A DNA stretch of 64,000 nt from Thecaphora thlaspeos. Lineage: Eukaryota; Basidiomycota; Ustilaginomycetes; Urocystidales; Glomosporiaceae. Below the pieces are notes generated by a model, which had not been told where the DNA came from, did not search any database, and was given only the letters and a program-made list of their open reading frames with translations. Both the position numbers and the translations under genes were made by a program. Positions 11,591-22,678 of the stretch are shown here, in pieces. Each line of letters starts with the position of its first letter. The first letter of the stretch is position 1. Location: assembly GCA_900291925.1 (NCBI GenBank), contig UWYS01000016.1, positions 496,001 to 560,000 on the forward strand, given 5' to 3'.

Positions 11591-14500
11591 ATGGCCGCCG
11601 CTGCCTCCTCCTCTCGCACGCAGCTGCCGACGACGGCGACAACCACTAGCGAAAGCCATATTTCCGCTGCAGCACAAGCGCTGCTCGAGGCGCACCGTCA
11701 GCGTATCCGCGCCATCCAGCCCTCCCACGATGCCGTACCCTCCTCCTCCCCTTCACATCAGCAAACTCACCTCTCTCTCCTCGAACAGCACGTCGCTAGC
11801 ATCGAGCGTGTCGCTCTGCAGCTCGAAAACCTCACCGTCATGGACCAGTGCAACGGCGACCGCACCATCATGCAGCCCCTCGGCCCCCTCGCCTTCTGGC
11901 CCGCCACCGTCGCAGATCACCACCACGTCTACGTCCGCCACCCCACCCACGCCGACTCGAGCAGCAGAGCCGTACGCAATGCAAAGGTCCCCGCCCTTAC
12001 GCAGCTCCACCAGCCCGCTAACGACGCCTTCTCCTTCGACGCTAGGGACGAGAAGCTCCACCGCCACACCGTCTCCTACAAGCGTAAGCCGATAGCGCAC
12101 GCCTTGTCCCAGCTCCAGTCCGACGTCGCCGCAAAGCGCGAGCGTGTCGCCTCGCTGCGTGGCAAGCTTGCCGAGCTCACCACCGAGACAGTCCGCCAGA
12201 AGCTCAGGGAGGCCTTTAGGGACGTCGACGGCTTCGACGACGTCGCCCCCGGCTCCAAGGAGGGGATCGTCGTCAACGAGCACAACCAGGTGCTTGGGGA
12301 AGAGGGTCTGCCCTTCTTCGAGCCGATGGAGCCCGTTCCAGACTCGCCGCTGCTGCAGGCCATCGATGCGACGACGGCGGCAGCAGCAGCCGTGAAACGC
12401 AAGGGCAAGGGCTCGACCAAGAGCCAGCCAGGCGCCAAAGACGTCTTCGCCGCCGCTGCTCCCATGCCATCGAGGCCGCCGGGCGTCATCCTGCCCTTCC
12501 GGCGGTCAAGCGAGGAGCGGGAAAGAACAAAGGAACAGCGGCGTAAGTGGATGGACGAGATCTTCGGCAAGCTCGAGAAGGAAGAGGCGCAGCAGCCACA
12601 CGAGAGCGACGACGGCGACGACGAGCAAGACGACGGCGAGGGCAATGACGACCAAGATGGGGGCGCGGAGCGCAGCGCGATGCGTGCGCCGTTCGAGGAA
12701 CGCAGCAGCAGCAAAAATGGCCACGAGGAAGCTTCATCGCCGCGCTCGCCGACGTCAGAGAACCGCGTCGTCCTCCGCCAGCCGACGCCGACGCCGCCCG
12801 AGTCACCCACCGCCTCCTCTCACCCCCCTCCCGTCCCAGAGATGAGCTCTGCGACGCGACCACCACCGCCCAAGTCTGCGCTAAAGCAGAACCCGGAGCG
12901 TCCCGCAATGCCGCAGCGTCCGTCGTTTGGATCAACGGGGATCCGACGCGGCTTCCTCAATCTCAATCCGTCCAGTCCGGGCGCGATCCGCGCCAACTTT
13001 GCGGCCGAGGACCTCGACGAAGGTGTCGAGGCGAGGCAGGGCAGATCGTCTGTCCCCGTATCGACGCCCATCGCTCCGCTCGCAAAGACGGTAGTCGGCC
13101 AGGCAGCAGGCGTCACGGCTGACTCGAGCGCCAACGCCAGCGGCACCAGCACGCCGTCCAAGAAGACGGTCCGGATCCAAAGCCCGGAGCGGTTGCGGCA
13201 GCCGTCATCGCTGTCCGCCTCCATTTCTGCGACCGGCCAAGCGGGCCAGGACGGCGGCGGCGGAGACGATGAGAGCCTATCCGCCCTGCAGCGAGCCCTG
13301 AGGGAGGTCAAGAAGGTCAACGAGAAGAACGTCAACCGCGGCAGCGTCGCGACGGCCGAGAAGCGCCACGCGGACGATGTCGGCGTCGAAGAGGAGGCGG
13401 CGCGGATCGTCGACCTGCTCGGACCGGGCATCGTCGAGGGCCACCCGGGCGCGCCCGCCAAGGATGTGCTTGACCAGCTGCAGCGTGCCCACGATGAGGA
13501 CAAGCGGGCTCAGACGGCCGAGGCGGTGGCGCAGCGGGAGAAGCGGGACGAAGAGGAGCGCGAAAGGGAGCGCAAGAGGCTGTTGGCAGAGAAGCCGGCG
13601 CTGGGACAGACGGTCGTGGAGCGTCAGCCGTCGAGCTCCCGCGTCTCTGCGACGCCCGCCGGCAACGACTTCCAGAAGGCAAAGCAGAGCGCCTTCAAGC
13701 GCGGCTTCCTCAACCAGCGGCCATCGTTTGTCCCCGTCAACCCTCCCCGGGCGACGCGACGCGCCTCGACGGCGTCTGGCTCGAACTTGACCGCCAACAC
13801 GGCTGCGACTACTGCGAAGCAGCAGGCACCACCTACGCAGTCGCTCGGCATGTCGGCGCTCAACCGCGCCAGCCTCGGCGACGAGGATTTCTCGAAGCGA
13901 CGCGAGCGCATGGGACTGCCTCCCGTCGTGCCACACGCTCGCCCTTCGAAGGCGTACGCTGCAAAGATGGAAAAGCGCAGGCAGGGCGCCGAGGCGGAAG
14001 CCGAGGTGGACCAAGAGGGAAATGCGCAAGAAGAGACGCTGCTGGCCCGACCCGTCGCGGACGACGACGAGCCTAGAGAGGGCCGCGTCCGTTTTGCGCC
14101 GTCGGCCGCATCATCCGGAGATGACAACAAGAGCACAGCGAATGACGCAGCTGCCGTCGTCGACGACGACGAAGCGAGGGCCAACGAGATCAACCCCTCT
14201 GCCAGACACCATGTCGCAGGCGGCGAAGAGGAGGTCGATGAAGTCGAAGACGAGGTGCCTATCATTCGTGGTGAAGGTGTCGACTCTGACTCGGATGATG
14301 GTGGCCGCGCGAGCAGCGAGGTAAACGGGAAACAGCGCGCCTCGGCGTCGTTCCGCGACCGTCATGACGATGACAAGGTAGAGGACGACGATGACGACGA
14401 CGACGACTATGACGAAGCTGCGTACGACACGGACGACCTGATGGACCTGGAGCCGGATATGGACTACGACATCGGCGCTGCATTTGACGACAGCGAGCTG

Positions 14501-14623
14501 ATGAAGGAATATGCCAAGGCCAAGGCGGTGCTGCAGGAGCTGGGACTGGCGCCTGGCGGGTCAGGTGCATGGGCGTCGGCTCCCCGTGCTCCCGCTGGTG
14601 CTAGTGATGACGAGGAGGGAGGG

Positions 14624-14656
<33 letters not shown>

Positions 14657-15557
14657 TATGAAGACGATGTGAGTAACCGCACGGTTTTTGGTCTGGCGAT
14701 TGCGCCCGATGTGCTTTCTACTGACCGCTGCGGTCTCTTTCGCTGCGCCTCAGATCGTCCCGCTGGATGCCACGGTCGAAGACAAAGAGTATCAAGGCAA
14801 CACGACCGACGCGAGTCGAAGCAAGCCAAAAGTGTCACGCTTCAAAGCCGAGCTCTCTTTTCGCTCTGCTCGGGCACAACGCCAACTCTCCCAGGCGGCC
14901 TCGGCGGACGAAGCAGGCCACCAACTAGTGCACCTTCTCTCGAACGCACACAACATCGGTTCGCAACCTTCTTCCTCCTCCTTCTCCTCCTCCGCCTCTT
15001 CTGCCGCCTTCACTCTGGACGGTATGAAAGTTCCACCACCAGGCGACGAAGGTGGACCGGAAGGAGGACCAATCATGGTCATTCCGCAGCTGGAACCGAT
15101 CCGATTCGCCAAGGATGGCGATCTGATCGAGGGAAAACGGAGACCGGGACCGGTCGAGTTGGTGGGTGAGAGTAGCGACGAGGAGGATGTGAAGGCCGAG
15201 ATGAATATGAGGAGTAGATTGGAGAGGAGTCAGTGGAAGAGGGACCATCCCGAAGAGGATAGGATGTGGACGGAGAAGAGGAAGGTCGAGAGGGGTGTTG
15301 AGAGTGGATTGAAGCCGCCGAGCATCAAGGCGAGTAGTACGAGCGCCAAGGTCGTGCAAGGGAAGAAGGAGAGGGAGGCGGACGAGGTGACGACGATGAT
15401 GACGCCCGCCGCTGCCCCGCAGCAAGGTGCGTCGCAGGTTGGTGCTGCTGCTGCTGCTGGTGCTGCGCCAGAGGGAGGAGAGGGAGGAGAAGAGCAGCCC
15501 CAACCGCAGCCGCCCAAGAAGGTATCGAGGTTCAAGGCGGCTCGTATGGCTGCATAG
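11591..15557 (+). CDS. BUD27: Bud27/URI1-type unconventional prefoldin protein
   Basis: Bud27/URI is a prefoldin-like scaffold involved in RNA polymerase assembly, TOR signalling and translation. Two exons, 11591-14668 and 14754-15557, give 1293 residues. Residues 20-210 look like an alpha-prefoldin: two long helices with HLSLLEQHVASIERVALQ and RERVASLRGKLAEL, and between them a hairpin with LGPLAFWPATV. The middle is long, acidic and disordered, and carries two copies of an RGFLN motif (near residues 453 and 702). Asp/Glu runs precede the intron. The C-terminal part has KVSRFKAELSFRSAR and, at the very end, KKVSRFKAARMAA; SRFKA is typical of the Bud27 C-terminal domain (DUF3835). Longer than yeast Bud27 (about 800 residues), mainly through disordered inserts. 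Assignment is good for the family, weaker for the exact orthologue. Confidence 0.8.
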
Positions 15558-15877
15558 CCGTCGCTGTCGTCCTGCCACTCTACGCACTAGCTGCCGATGC
15601 GTCTCTCCCGTAGCAGCGTACGGATCTGTGACCATTTGTTCTCTCGCTGTTGGTGCGCTATGGCGTGTGTGGTAAGTCAGTCTCGACCTTGTGAGCGCGC
15701 GCGAGGGAGGTTGACTTTGAAGCTGAGCTATGACGTGTATTTCAGGCTCTCTGCCAAGCACGGCGCGCACACACAGACTGAGCCGCTCGGCGATACAGTT
15801 TAAAAAGGAGACAAGGCCCGACGGTCCCAACTCGTTTCACCACCACCACCACCACCACCACCACCACCACGCCAACG
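15558..15877. other. Intergenic: Bud27 3' flank and rhodanese promoter
   Basis: 320 bp between two plus-strand genes. A TTTAAAAAGG element lies near 15799, about 75 bp before the next start codon, and a CAC trinucleotide run follows. No gene is seen. Confidence 0.5.
15838..15870. repeat. (CAC)n run directly upstream of the rhodanese start codon
   Basis: About eleven CAC/ACC triplets end 7 bp before the ATG at 15878. This is leader sequence and not coding, because the frame upstream carries stops close by. Confidence 0.9.
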
Positions 15878-16535
15878 ATGTCATTTACACGCACACTTCT
15901 TCGAACACGTCTCCCCTTGCTACGTCTCGGTGTCCAACCTCTCACCAAGATCGCCTCCAGCCCACCCATCCTCTCTCTCCGCCATGCCACCGCCACCACA
16001 CGACCACTCACATCGACCTCGCTCCTCCTCTCCCGAAACAACACTACAATGACATACGACGAACTAAAACCCTACACCCTTTCACCCACTGGTAACCTTA
16101 CACTAATCGACGTTAGGGAACCCAACGAAGTAGCCGAAGGAATGATTCCATCCGCTGTCAACGTACCTCTTTCCGTCTTCAAGGAAGCCTTCAAGCCTCA
16201 ACGCGAATCGGACGATTTCCAACGTTCCTTTGCCTTTAAACGACCACGTTTCGATGATGATATCGTTGTGTATTGTAGGAGTGGAAAGAGGAGCGCTCAA
16301 GCTGCTGATGTTTTGGTGAAGCAGGGTTGGAAAAAGTGAGTTGTCATCCCCTCGCCCAGAAAGCAAGGCTGTCTTGGGTGAATGAAAAACACACACTTAA
16401 AACATAACCCTTTTGCTGACCCCTTGATTTGATGTACCATCTTCCAAACCGCAAATTAGTGTTAGGAACTATCAAGGTTCTTACCTCGATTGGGTCCAGC
16501 AGGAACAACACAACAAGAATCAAGACGATGACTAG
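15878..16535 (+). CDS. Mitochondrial single-domain rhodanese (thiosulfate sulfurtransferase-like)
   Basis: Rhodanese domains move sulfane sulfur through an active-site cysteine. Exons 15878-16335 and 16460-16535 give 177 residues. Residues 1-57 are rich in Arg, Leu, Ser and Thr and lack acidic residues (RTLLRTRLPLLRLGV), a typical mitochondrial presequence. The domain starts at MTYDELKPYTL and shows LIDVREPNEVAEGMI and the catalytic loop VVYCRSGKRSAQAADVL, with Cys in CRSGKR. The second exon gives the closing NVRNYQGSYLDWVQQ. Met58 (ATG at 16049) directly precedes the domain, so a cytosolic form from internal initiation is possible. The codon use is less GC-biased than in neighbours. Resembles yeast Rdl1/Rdl2 and human TSTD1. 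Confidence 0.9.
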
Positions 16536-16890
16536 TCGACTCGTATCATCCTGGCTAGTTCGGAACAGCTTGGCTCACAGCCAAGCCTCAAATGACGACG
16601 CTAAATTCCAAGAAGAACCCATCGCAGCGGGTAACGTCATCATCTCAATTGATATCGCGCCCTTCTGTCTCGGACGCGGGCGTGCGTGCCGCGTGCTGCA
16701 TCAAGACGGTATATGAGAGAGGACGAGGCTTCTACAACAGCCATGTCGAGGTCGTATGACCGCGAAAGATGGCAGGTAGGCAGGCAGGTGGGAGTAGCAA
16801 GGCAGGGCACCTCGTCTTTTCTTTCGCGGCTGCTTGGTGTTCCGGCAGAGGCCGCCTCTGCCGTCCGACTGGTGGGTGTGTCGGGGCGTC
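16536..16890. other. Convergent 3' flanks of the rhodanese and UBC9 genes
   Basis: 355 bp with no gene that I can support. Short frames on both strands carry no domain. Confidence 0.5.
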
Positions 16891-16980
16891 TCATACGTTG
16901 GACTGCATCTGCTTGGCCTGTTCCCTGACGCGCTTCCTGATGCGCAGGGGCGTAGCGGGCCGGGGCGGAAGGAGGGCGAG

Positions 16981-17027
<47 letters not shown>

Positions 17028-17997
17028 CAGAGTCGAGACGGTCAGCAGACGAGTGCGACACGGCCAGTGAGACGTGTAGGCCGACGGAATGAGGGACGCG
17101 GCTACGCACTCGTACAGAACCCTGTTCTTCTGGAACTCGCTAAAGGCCTCTGCCTGTGCGGGGTCACTGGCGTTTGGATCGTTGAGCAGGTCTTGTATGC
17201 CGAGAAGGATCTGCTTGATGGTGATTGCTGGCTTCCAGCTCTTGTCCTCGTCTGTCGGTGCGTGATGCGGCGCAAACGTGACAGCGACCGAGGATCAGCA
17301 TGGGTGGTCTCGAGACGGAGAGCGAGGGACGGCGTGGGGCGTGGGCGCTTACCGAGAATAGAAAGGCAGACGGTGCCAGAGGGAAAGACGTTGGGGTGGT
17401 AGAGGGGCGGTGTGAACTTGCCTGGTTGCGACGACGAGAGGGGATGGGGCAGGGAAGAAGGCGTCAGGTGAATTGCACAAGAACAGGAGGCCAGCTTGCC
17501 TGGCTAGCTTTGTCTGAGCGTGGGCGGGCGGGCGGGCGGGCGAGCGAGCTTACATTTCGGAGGCTTAGAAGGGTACTCTTCGGGGAAGATGAGCTTGAGC
17601 TTGTAGAGACCTCCCTCCCACGGGGTCTGCAGTGCGGCGTGACGAGCGGCGAAAAGGGCTGTACGGCCGTCAGCTGAGCGTCCTCTCAGTCTTGGGTGAG
17701 GACAAGAGGGCGAGGGGGTGGAGGCAACGTACGCCAGTCTTTCCGGGAATGCCCGCCTCCCAGTTCATGAGATCGAGCGAGCCGTCGGGTGCCTTTGCTG
17801 GTCTCGCATAGAAGCCCTGAGGCGAGAGAAGGGGAAGGGAAGCGGTGCAAAGCATGAAAAGGGAGAAGGGTGAGCGTGCTATGCTGGTCCGCCCGGAGCA
17901 GAGAGGGCATCGACCGGACAGGCAGACATACAAAGGGGTGGTCCTTGCGCCACTGCTTGCGCTCCTCTGCAAGGCGTACTCTGCAGATGCCGGCCAT
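16891..17997 (-). CDS. UBC9: SUMO-conjugating E2 enzyme Ubc9
   Basis: E2 enzyme that receives SUMO from the Aos1-Uba2 E1 on a cysteine and passes it to target lysines; nuclear and essential in most fungi. Six exons: 17997-17932, 17816-17733, 17626-17554, 17421-17353, 17251-17110 and 16936-16891; 159 residues, close to the 157-158 of yeast and human. It starts [19 protein letters not shown], which is Ubc9-specific. The core has [37 protein letters not shown] with the catalytic Cys, [18 protein letters not shown] and DPAQAEAF. All five intron joins restore the conserved sequence and phase. The last exon codes for only 15 residues. It diverges from the Thp3/LENG8 gene. Confidence 0.97.
16986..17023. 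repeat. (AG)n dinucleotide microsatellite in the last UBC9 intron
   Basis: About 19 uninterrupted AG units lie inside the 173-nt intron at 16937-17109. On the sense strand this is a (CT)n tract about 50 nt upstream of the acceptor. Confidence 0.95.
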
Positions 17998-18679
17998 GTT
18001 GTCGTCGTCGGCGTCGTCGTCGGCGTCGTCGTCGTCGTCGTTTGATGGTGCTTGCGGTGGGGAGTGCGGATGGCCAAGGGGTTTAGGAGGGCGGGCGAGA
18101 GAGGTAGAGGGGGTGGAGGGCTCCTTGAGTGGGATAGATTGCGTGAGGGGGCGCGTTTTGGTGCGGAAGGAGGTGGCCAAGAAGGGGGCGGGATGAGAGG
18201 GGGTTGCGATGTATGTTGTGGTTGTGAGCGTAGTGGCGGCGGGACGTCCCAAGCAGGGACCGATCAGTGGTGCGGTCTCGAGTCGCTTTCATTTTGCGCG
18301 CGCGTAGAAGAGGTTGAGCCGCACGAGATCAAAGGTGGGGAGCACATGAGGTGGAGGCGCCGCTGACCATGCCCACCCCACCCGTGCACACGCGCACGCC
18401 CACACGCGCACGCCCACACGCGCCTGTCGTGGCCGTCTTCCGAGATTTTTGCATGTTCCGCGTTGGCGCTGCTCGTTGGTCGACCGCCTCTCACTCTCGT
18501 GACTACTCTGCTCTACTCTCACGCCACCATCCCCCTCCTTCGCTACCAGCCAATCCCACTTACGCTCACCACACTTTCCTCACCTCGCCCTCCATCTCCC
18601 TCTTTTCCCCGTGCACCCCCTACCGTCGCGACACCCGTCTGGCAGCCCTGGCAACCCTTCCATTCAACGTCGAGCCGAC
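17998..18679. promoter_or_regulatory. Shared upstream region of UBC9 and THP3/LENG8
   Basis: 682 bp between divergent starts. It contains a GTCGTCGTC-type run at 18000-18043, directly upstream of UBC9, and CACACGCGCACGCCC repeats near 18385-18425. No gene. Confidence 0.5.
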
Positions 18680-20741
18680 ATGGCCTCACAGACAGAGTGG
18701 CCCCAGTCGCTAAAGTGAGTCCAACACCTCCCTCACCCTCCCTCCGCGCTCCGTATCCCCGGCCGACCCTTGGCCTCCTTGACCCTCTCCTTCAACCCAC
18801 ACCCCAGAGACTTTGCCAACCGCGCATTTGCAGCATGCACCGATGCAAACCGCAACACCGTCAGCGAGGAGCTCCGCGCCCTCATCTTCAAGTCCTTTCA
18901 AGAGGGTTCCATACGCAGCATAGACTGGTCAAAGATGCAACTATACTCCCTCTCGCCAGCAGCAGTCTCCACCGCCACACCAAAGCACCCCATCAAGAAG
19001 CGCGCAGCCCCCGCCACCTCGTCCTCCGACAGCTTCGAAGACATTGCCAAAAAGGAGAAGCGAGCCCGCCGCTTCGAACGCGAACAGCAGGAGTTCCGTC
19101 GTACAGAGAATGAGGTACTGACCACAGCCATCGCTTCCACCAGCCTCGCTGGCAGGCTTGGAGGCGCCGTCAGCACGACAGCAGCAGCAGCAGCCTCCAA
19201 CGGCAAAGGCAAGCACCACGCAAAAGCGGCGGCCAATGGCCACGACCCCAGCAGCAGCAGCGCCAGCGGAGGCTACGGAAAGTACGGTAAGAAGAACGCA
19301 TGGAACGCTCCACCACCCCTCTCGAGCTTCACCGATGCAGAGGTGGCCGATCCAAACGTCATCGACTGGGACGAACACACCGTCGTCGGCCTCTCGACCA
19401 AGCTCGAAAAGCCCTACCTCCGGCTCACGTCGGCGCCCGATCCAAAGACGGTCCGCCCGCTCTCAACACTCCAGCAGACCCTCGAGCTGCTCAAGCGTAA
19501 GTGGCGCACCGAGAACAACTACGCCTACATATGTGATCAATTCAAAAGCATGCGCCAGGATCTCACTGTGAGTGCCGGCGGCGCCGGAACCAGGCTGGCT
19601 CGCTGCGATGCCTACGAGCTGACTCGGCCCCCATCCCCTCCTCATCCCTTCACTCCCGCGCAGGTGCAACGGATCAAGAACGACTTCACCGTCAAGGTCT
19701 ATGAGATCCACGCGCGGATAGCGCTGGAAAAGGGCGACTTGGGCGAGTACAACCAGTGCCAGTCGCAGCTGCGCGGGCTGTACGCCTACAACATTGCCGG
19801 CAGCGTCATGGAGTTCCTCGCCTACCGCATCCTCTACCTCTTGCACACGAAGAACCGACGAGGTAAGTCGAGCTCCTCTCGCCCCTCGACCGATCAATCG
19901 CTGCGCTGTTGCCTCAATGGGACCTTTGTACCGACTTCTTCTCCACCGTTCTGTCCACGCTCGGCGCGCGCCCTCCAGACGTCAACGCGCTGATGGCGGA
20001 GCTGACGCCAGAACACAAGGCCGAGCCAGCCGTCAAGCACGCCTTGGCGGTGCGCTCGGCGCTCGTGACGGGCAACTTCCACGCCTTCTTCAAGCTCTAT
20101 CTCGACGCGCCCAACATGAACGCCTACGTGATGGACCATTTCATCGAGCGCGAGCGTGTCAATGCGCTGCTCGTCATATCGAAAGTGTGGGTACCCTACC
20201 GTCCCTCCCCACCGTCCCTGCCCTGATGCTCCTTTTCCCTCGCGTATCACCGCCCCACTGACACCCTTGTCCCGTGTCTCTTCCACGGCGGAAATCGCGA
20301 CGCGCCGCAGGTACCGCCCCTCTCTATCTCTCTCCTACATGACCGCAGAGCTCGCCTTCAACGATGTGACAGAAGCGCATCAGTTCCTCACCAACCACAA
20401 CGCAGCGATATACGTCGACCCGACGCCGGCCGAGATGGCCGCCATGGGCCTGGCGATCTCGACGAGTAGCGGCACCAAGAAGAAGAAGCACGCAACAGCA
20501 GCGCCGCCACAGGTACCGTTTGAAAAGAGATTGTGGGACGCCAAGGCGGCCATGGCGCCGTTGGGCGAGGCGGGGGAACGGTATAGGAAGGTCGACGTGA
20601 GTGCTCGGCGGCCTTGGTGCCTGCCCTCTTGAGAGGTCTAGACTTAAAGAGAGAGAGACGGAGAGACGGATGCTGATCATCGCTCGCTACATATTTGTAT
20701 GCCTTTACGATGGATCGACACAGATCAAGGGACAATTGTGA
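18680..20741 (+). CDS. THP3: LENG8/Thp3-type SAC3/GANP-domain protein
   Basis: Thp3 (LENG8 in animals) pairs with a Csn12/PCID2-type partner and couples transcription, mRNP formation and splicing. Six exons: 18680-18714, 18808-19567, 19664-19862, 19979-20186, 20311-20596 and 20724-20741; 501 residues. The middle has VVGLSTKLEKPYLRLTSAPD, the family entry motif to the SAC3/GANP fold. It continues with SMRQDLTVQRIKNDFTVKVY, HARIALEKGDLGEYNQCQ, AYNIAGSVMEFLAYRILY, VKHALAVRSALVTGNFHAFF and SLSYMTAELAF. The first coding exon has 35 nt and the last only 18 nt (IKGQL and stop). The residue 100-180 region is Ala/Ser/Lys-rich and probably disordered. The donor at 20187 (GTGGGT) is chosen by phase. Confidence 0.9.
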
Positions 20742-21054
20742 CGTCCCTCCGCCTCCGCTTCAAGGTGATACTGTAGGTTTCGCTTTGCATAGAGTCCGTC
20801 CATACCCTCCTTCCTTGTCCTTCTCATCCCTTTGCACGGTCGTCTGACCGCCAGTCCATCATCCATGGATGGGGTTCTTCAGCATGTGTAAGCATCTAGA
20901 TCGTGCAATTACAGATGTGAACGAACAGGGGTGTCAATTGACGAGCGAACAAGACGCTCCGACATCGCCTTGAGGGGAAGTCGAGGCGTCATCGCATCCA
21001 TGGAGATACATCTACATTCGGAGCAGCGACGACGACGATTTGGGTAGAGAGGTA
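20742..21054. other. Convergent 3' flanks of THP3 and the coiled-coil gene
   Basis: 313 bp with lower GC than the flanking genes. No gene or repeat that I can support. Confidence 0.5.
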
Positions 21055-21714
21055 TCACTCGTTGTCGGTCCGGTCGTATCTTGCGATGGTATCTTTCGCT
21101 CTCGCCTGTATCGTCGCGGCCTGGATGGATTCATCCTGGATGCGTCGTTGCATCGTCGCGTCATCGTCCTTCCTCTTTTCCTCCAAGTCTAGCATCAACC
21201 TCTTACCCTTCCTCTGCACCGCATCCAATTTTCTCTCCATATCATCCAACGCAGGCGCATCGTAGAATCTAGCCCATTCATTATCCTTTTGTTTCGCGAG
21301 GGTTTTCAACCTTGCTGATTCCACTTCTGGATCGGTAGAAGGATTGCAAGATGTGGTATGGTGTAAGGTATGTAACCAATCCTGAATGCGTGTATGTTGT
21401 AAAGGACTGGAAAGTGTTGGAGATGGATGTTCCTTGAATCGAGGGTGAGAGATGTTGTACGACGACGGCGAGGAGAGGGAAATTCGTTGACGTCTTGTAA
21501 CAGAAGGTGATGACGAGGACGACGAGGGTGGGCGGAAGGTGCTTCGTTTCCTCTTTGGTCGTATCGTCTTGTAAGGCGTCGAGGAGAGGGAAGAACTAGC
21601 GGCCTCCTCCCCGTTTGAATGCGTATCGAGTGATTCGATGGTACTGCTCAATGTCTGGACGGTGTCCAGTAGAGATTGAATTGTAGAGCGTAATGTGGAG
21701 ATATCGTTGGACAT
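21055..21714 (-). CDS. Hypothetical coiled-coil protein, function not recognised
   Basis: A single open frame of 219 residues. I do not recognise a family. Residues 1-35 form a Ser/Thr/Leu helix with heptad-like spacing (STLRSTIQSLLDTVQTLSST). A Ser-rich basic stretch follows (IRPKRKRSTFRP, about residues 50-62), which could be a nuclear localisation signal. The second half is strongly helical and charged (EVESARLKTLAKQKDNEWAR, DDMERKLDAVQRKGKRLML) and ends in TDNE. A small nuclear structural, kinetochore-like or spindle protein would fit such a layout, but nothing here proves it. Codon use is less GC-rich than in PRP38 or PAN2. A real gene is likely because the frame is long for the local composition and the protein has ordered heptads. 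Confidence 0.6.
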   Translation of the reverse strand: MSNDISTLRSTIQSLLDTVQTLSSTIESLDTHSNGEEAASSSLSSTPYKTIRPKRKRSTFRPPSSSSSSPSVTRRQRISLSSPSSYNISHPRFKEHPSPTLSSPLQHTRIQDWLHTLHHTTSCNPSTDPEVESARLKTLAKQKDNEWARFYDAPALDDMERKLDAVQRKGKRLMLDLEEKRKDDDATMQRRIQDESIQAATIQARAKDTIARYDRTDNE

Positions 21715-22678
21715 CGTTTCCAGTCGAGTAGAGGGTTGGGTGATGCTGGTGGTGGTTGTGAGGGTGGGAGGACATGGTATCGTCGAGCTCGGGTGGGGGT
21801 CGCAAGAGGTGGGGACAAGGTGGGGGGAGGGGGGATGAGGAAGAGAACCGCAGTACGAGCGGCATGGCCAGCAGCGACCCTGAACCTGCAGCCAGCAGCA
21901 GCACCTCCGGGCTCCGGCATCGTCGTGCAGCCGGAGACGCTAGCTCCCTCGCGTGGTGCGCCCACTGTCGCGCCTCGTTTTCTCGCACGAGCAACGCGAG
22001 GCAGCCGGCGTCGCGCGCCCACATGTCTCCTCCCTCCCCTTATTTCGGCAAGCCACTCTTCCTCTATGGTTCTCCTTCCCTTCGCTCCGCATTCGTCCCT
22101 CCTCTCCTTCCCTCCCTCGCACTCTTGTCGTTTGTCCCCTCCGCTCTCCGTTCTGTTATCCTCCGTCGTGTTTTGGTAGCCTCGCAGCTCGAGCGCAACC
22201 CGTCACTCGCGTCGCTCGGCCCCCTCCCAGGCCCGTGCGTGAGGCGTACCTTCCTCGGTCCCGCAATCTTGACTCCCCTCTGTTTTTTTATCTCTCCCGT
22301 CTCCCTTGTTGGCCGGTTGTCTTGTTCCCTCTCCTGTCTGCGTATAGCACACCCCGGCTGACTAGTTAGCCCCCTCTGACATCTTGCCGCCGCATGTCAT
22401 TTTTTTCGGGCGGAGCTCTTCGTCTCCCACCACAATCAACAACAACGGCCAGCTTCCCCTCCTCTTGACCACGCGGACCTCCTACATATCAAAGGATCGA
22501 GTCGATTTCCGAGCACAAAGTCTGTTCGCATTGCCGGACCAATCTGCCCTGCCCTGGCCCAACATGGACGCCCAAGGAAATGCGCAGCCGGTCGCCTAGC
22601 CCAGCCAGCCAGCGAAAGGTCAACGATCTTACAAGTGCATTGAGCACAGAGTTCGACCGATACAAGGAGACATCCTCG
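21715..22678. other. Intergenic, no gene supported
   Basis: 964 bp between two minus-strand genes. Open frames exist on both strands, but all are Ser/Pro/Arg/Leu-rich composition products without domains. The half near 21715 should contain the promoter of the coiled-coil gene and the half near 22678 the MED4 terminator. Confidence 0.5.

Noticed and set aside
12900..14100. Long antisense frames opposite Bud27
   Set aside because: Shadows of a low-complexity, GC-rich sense exon.
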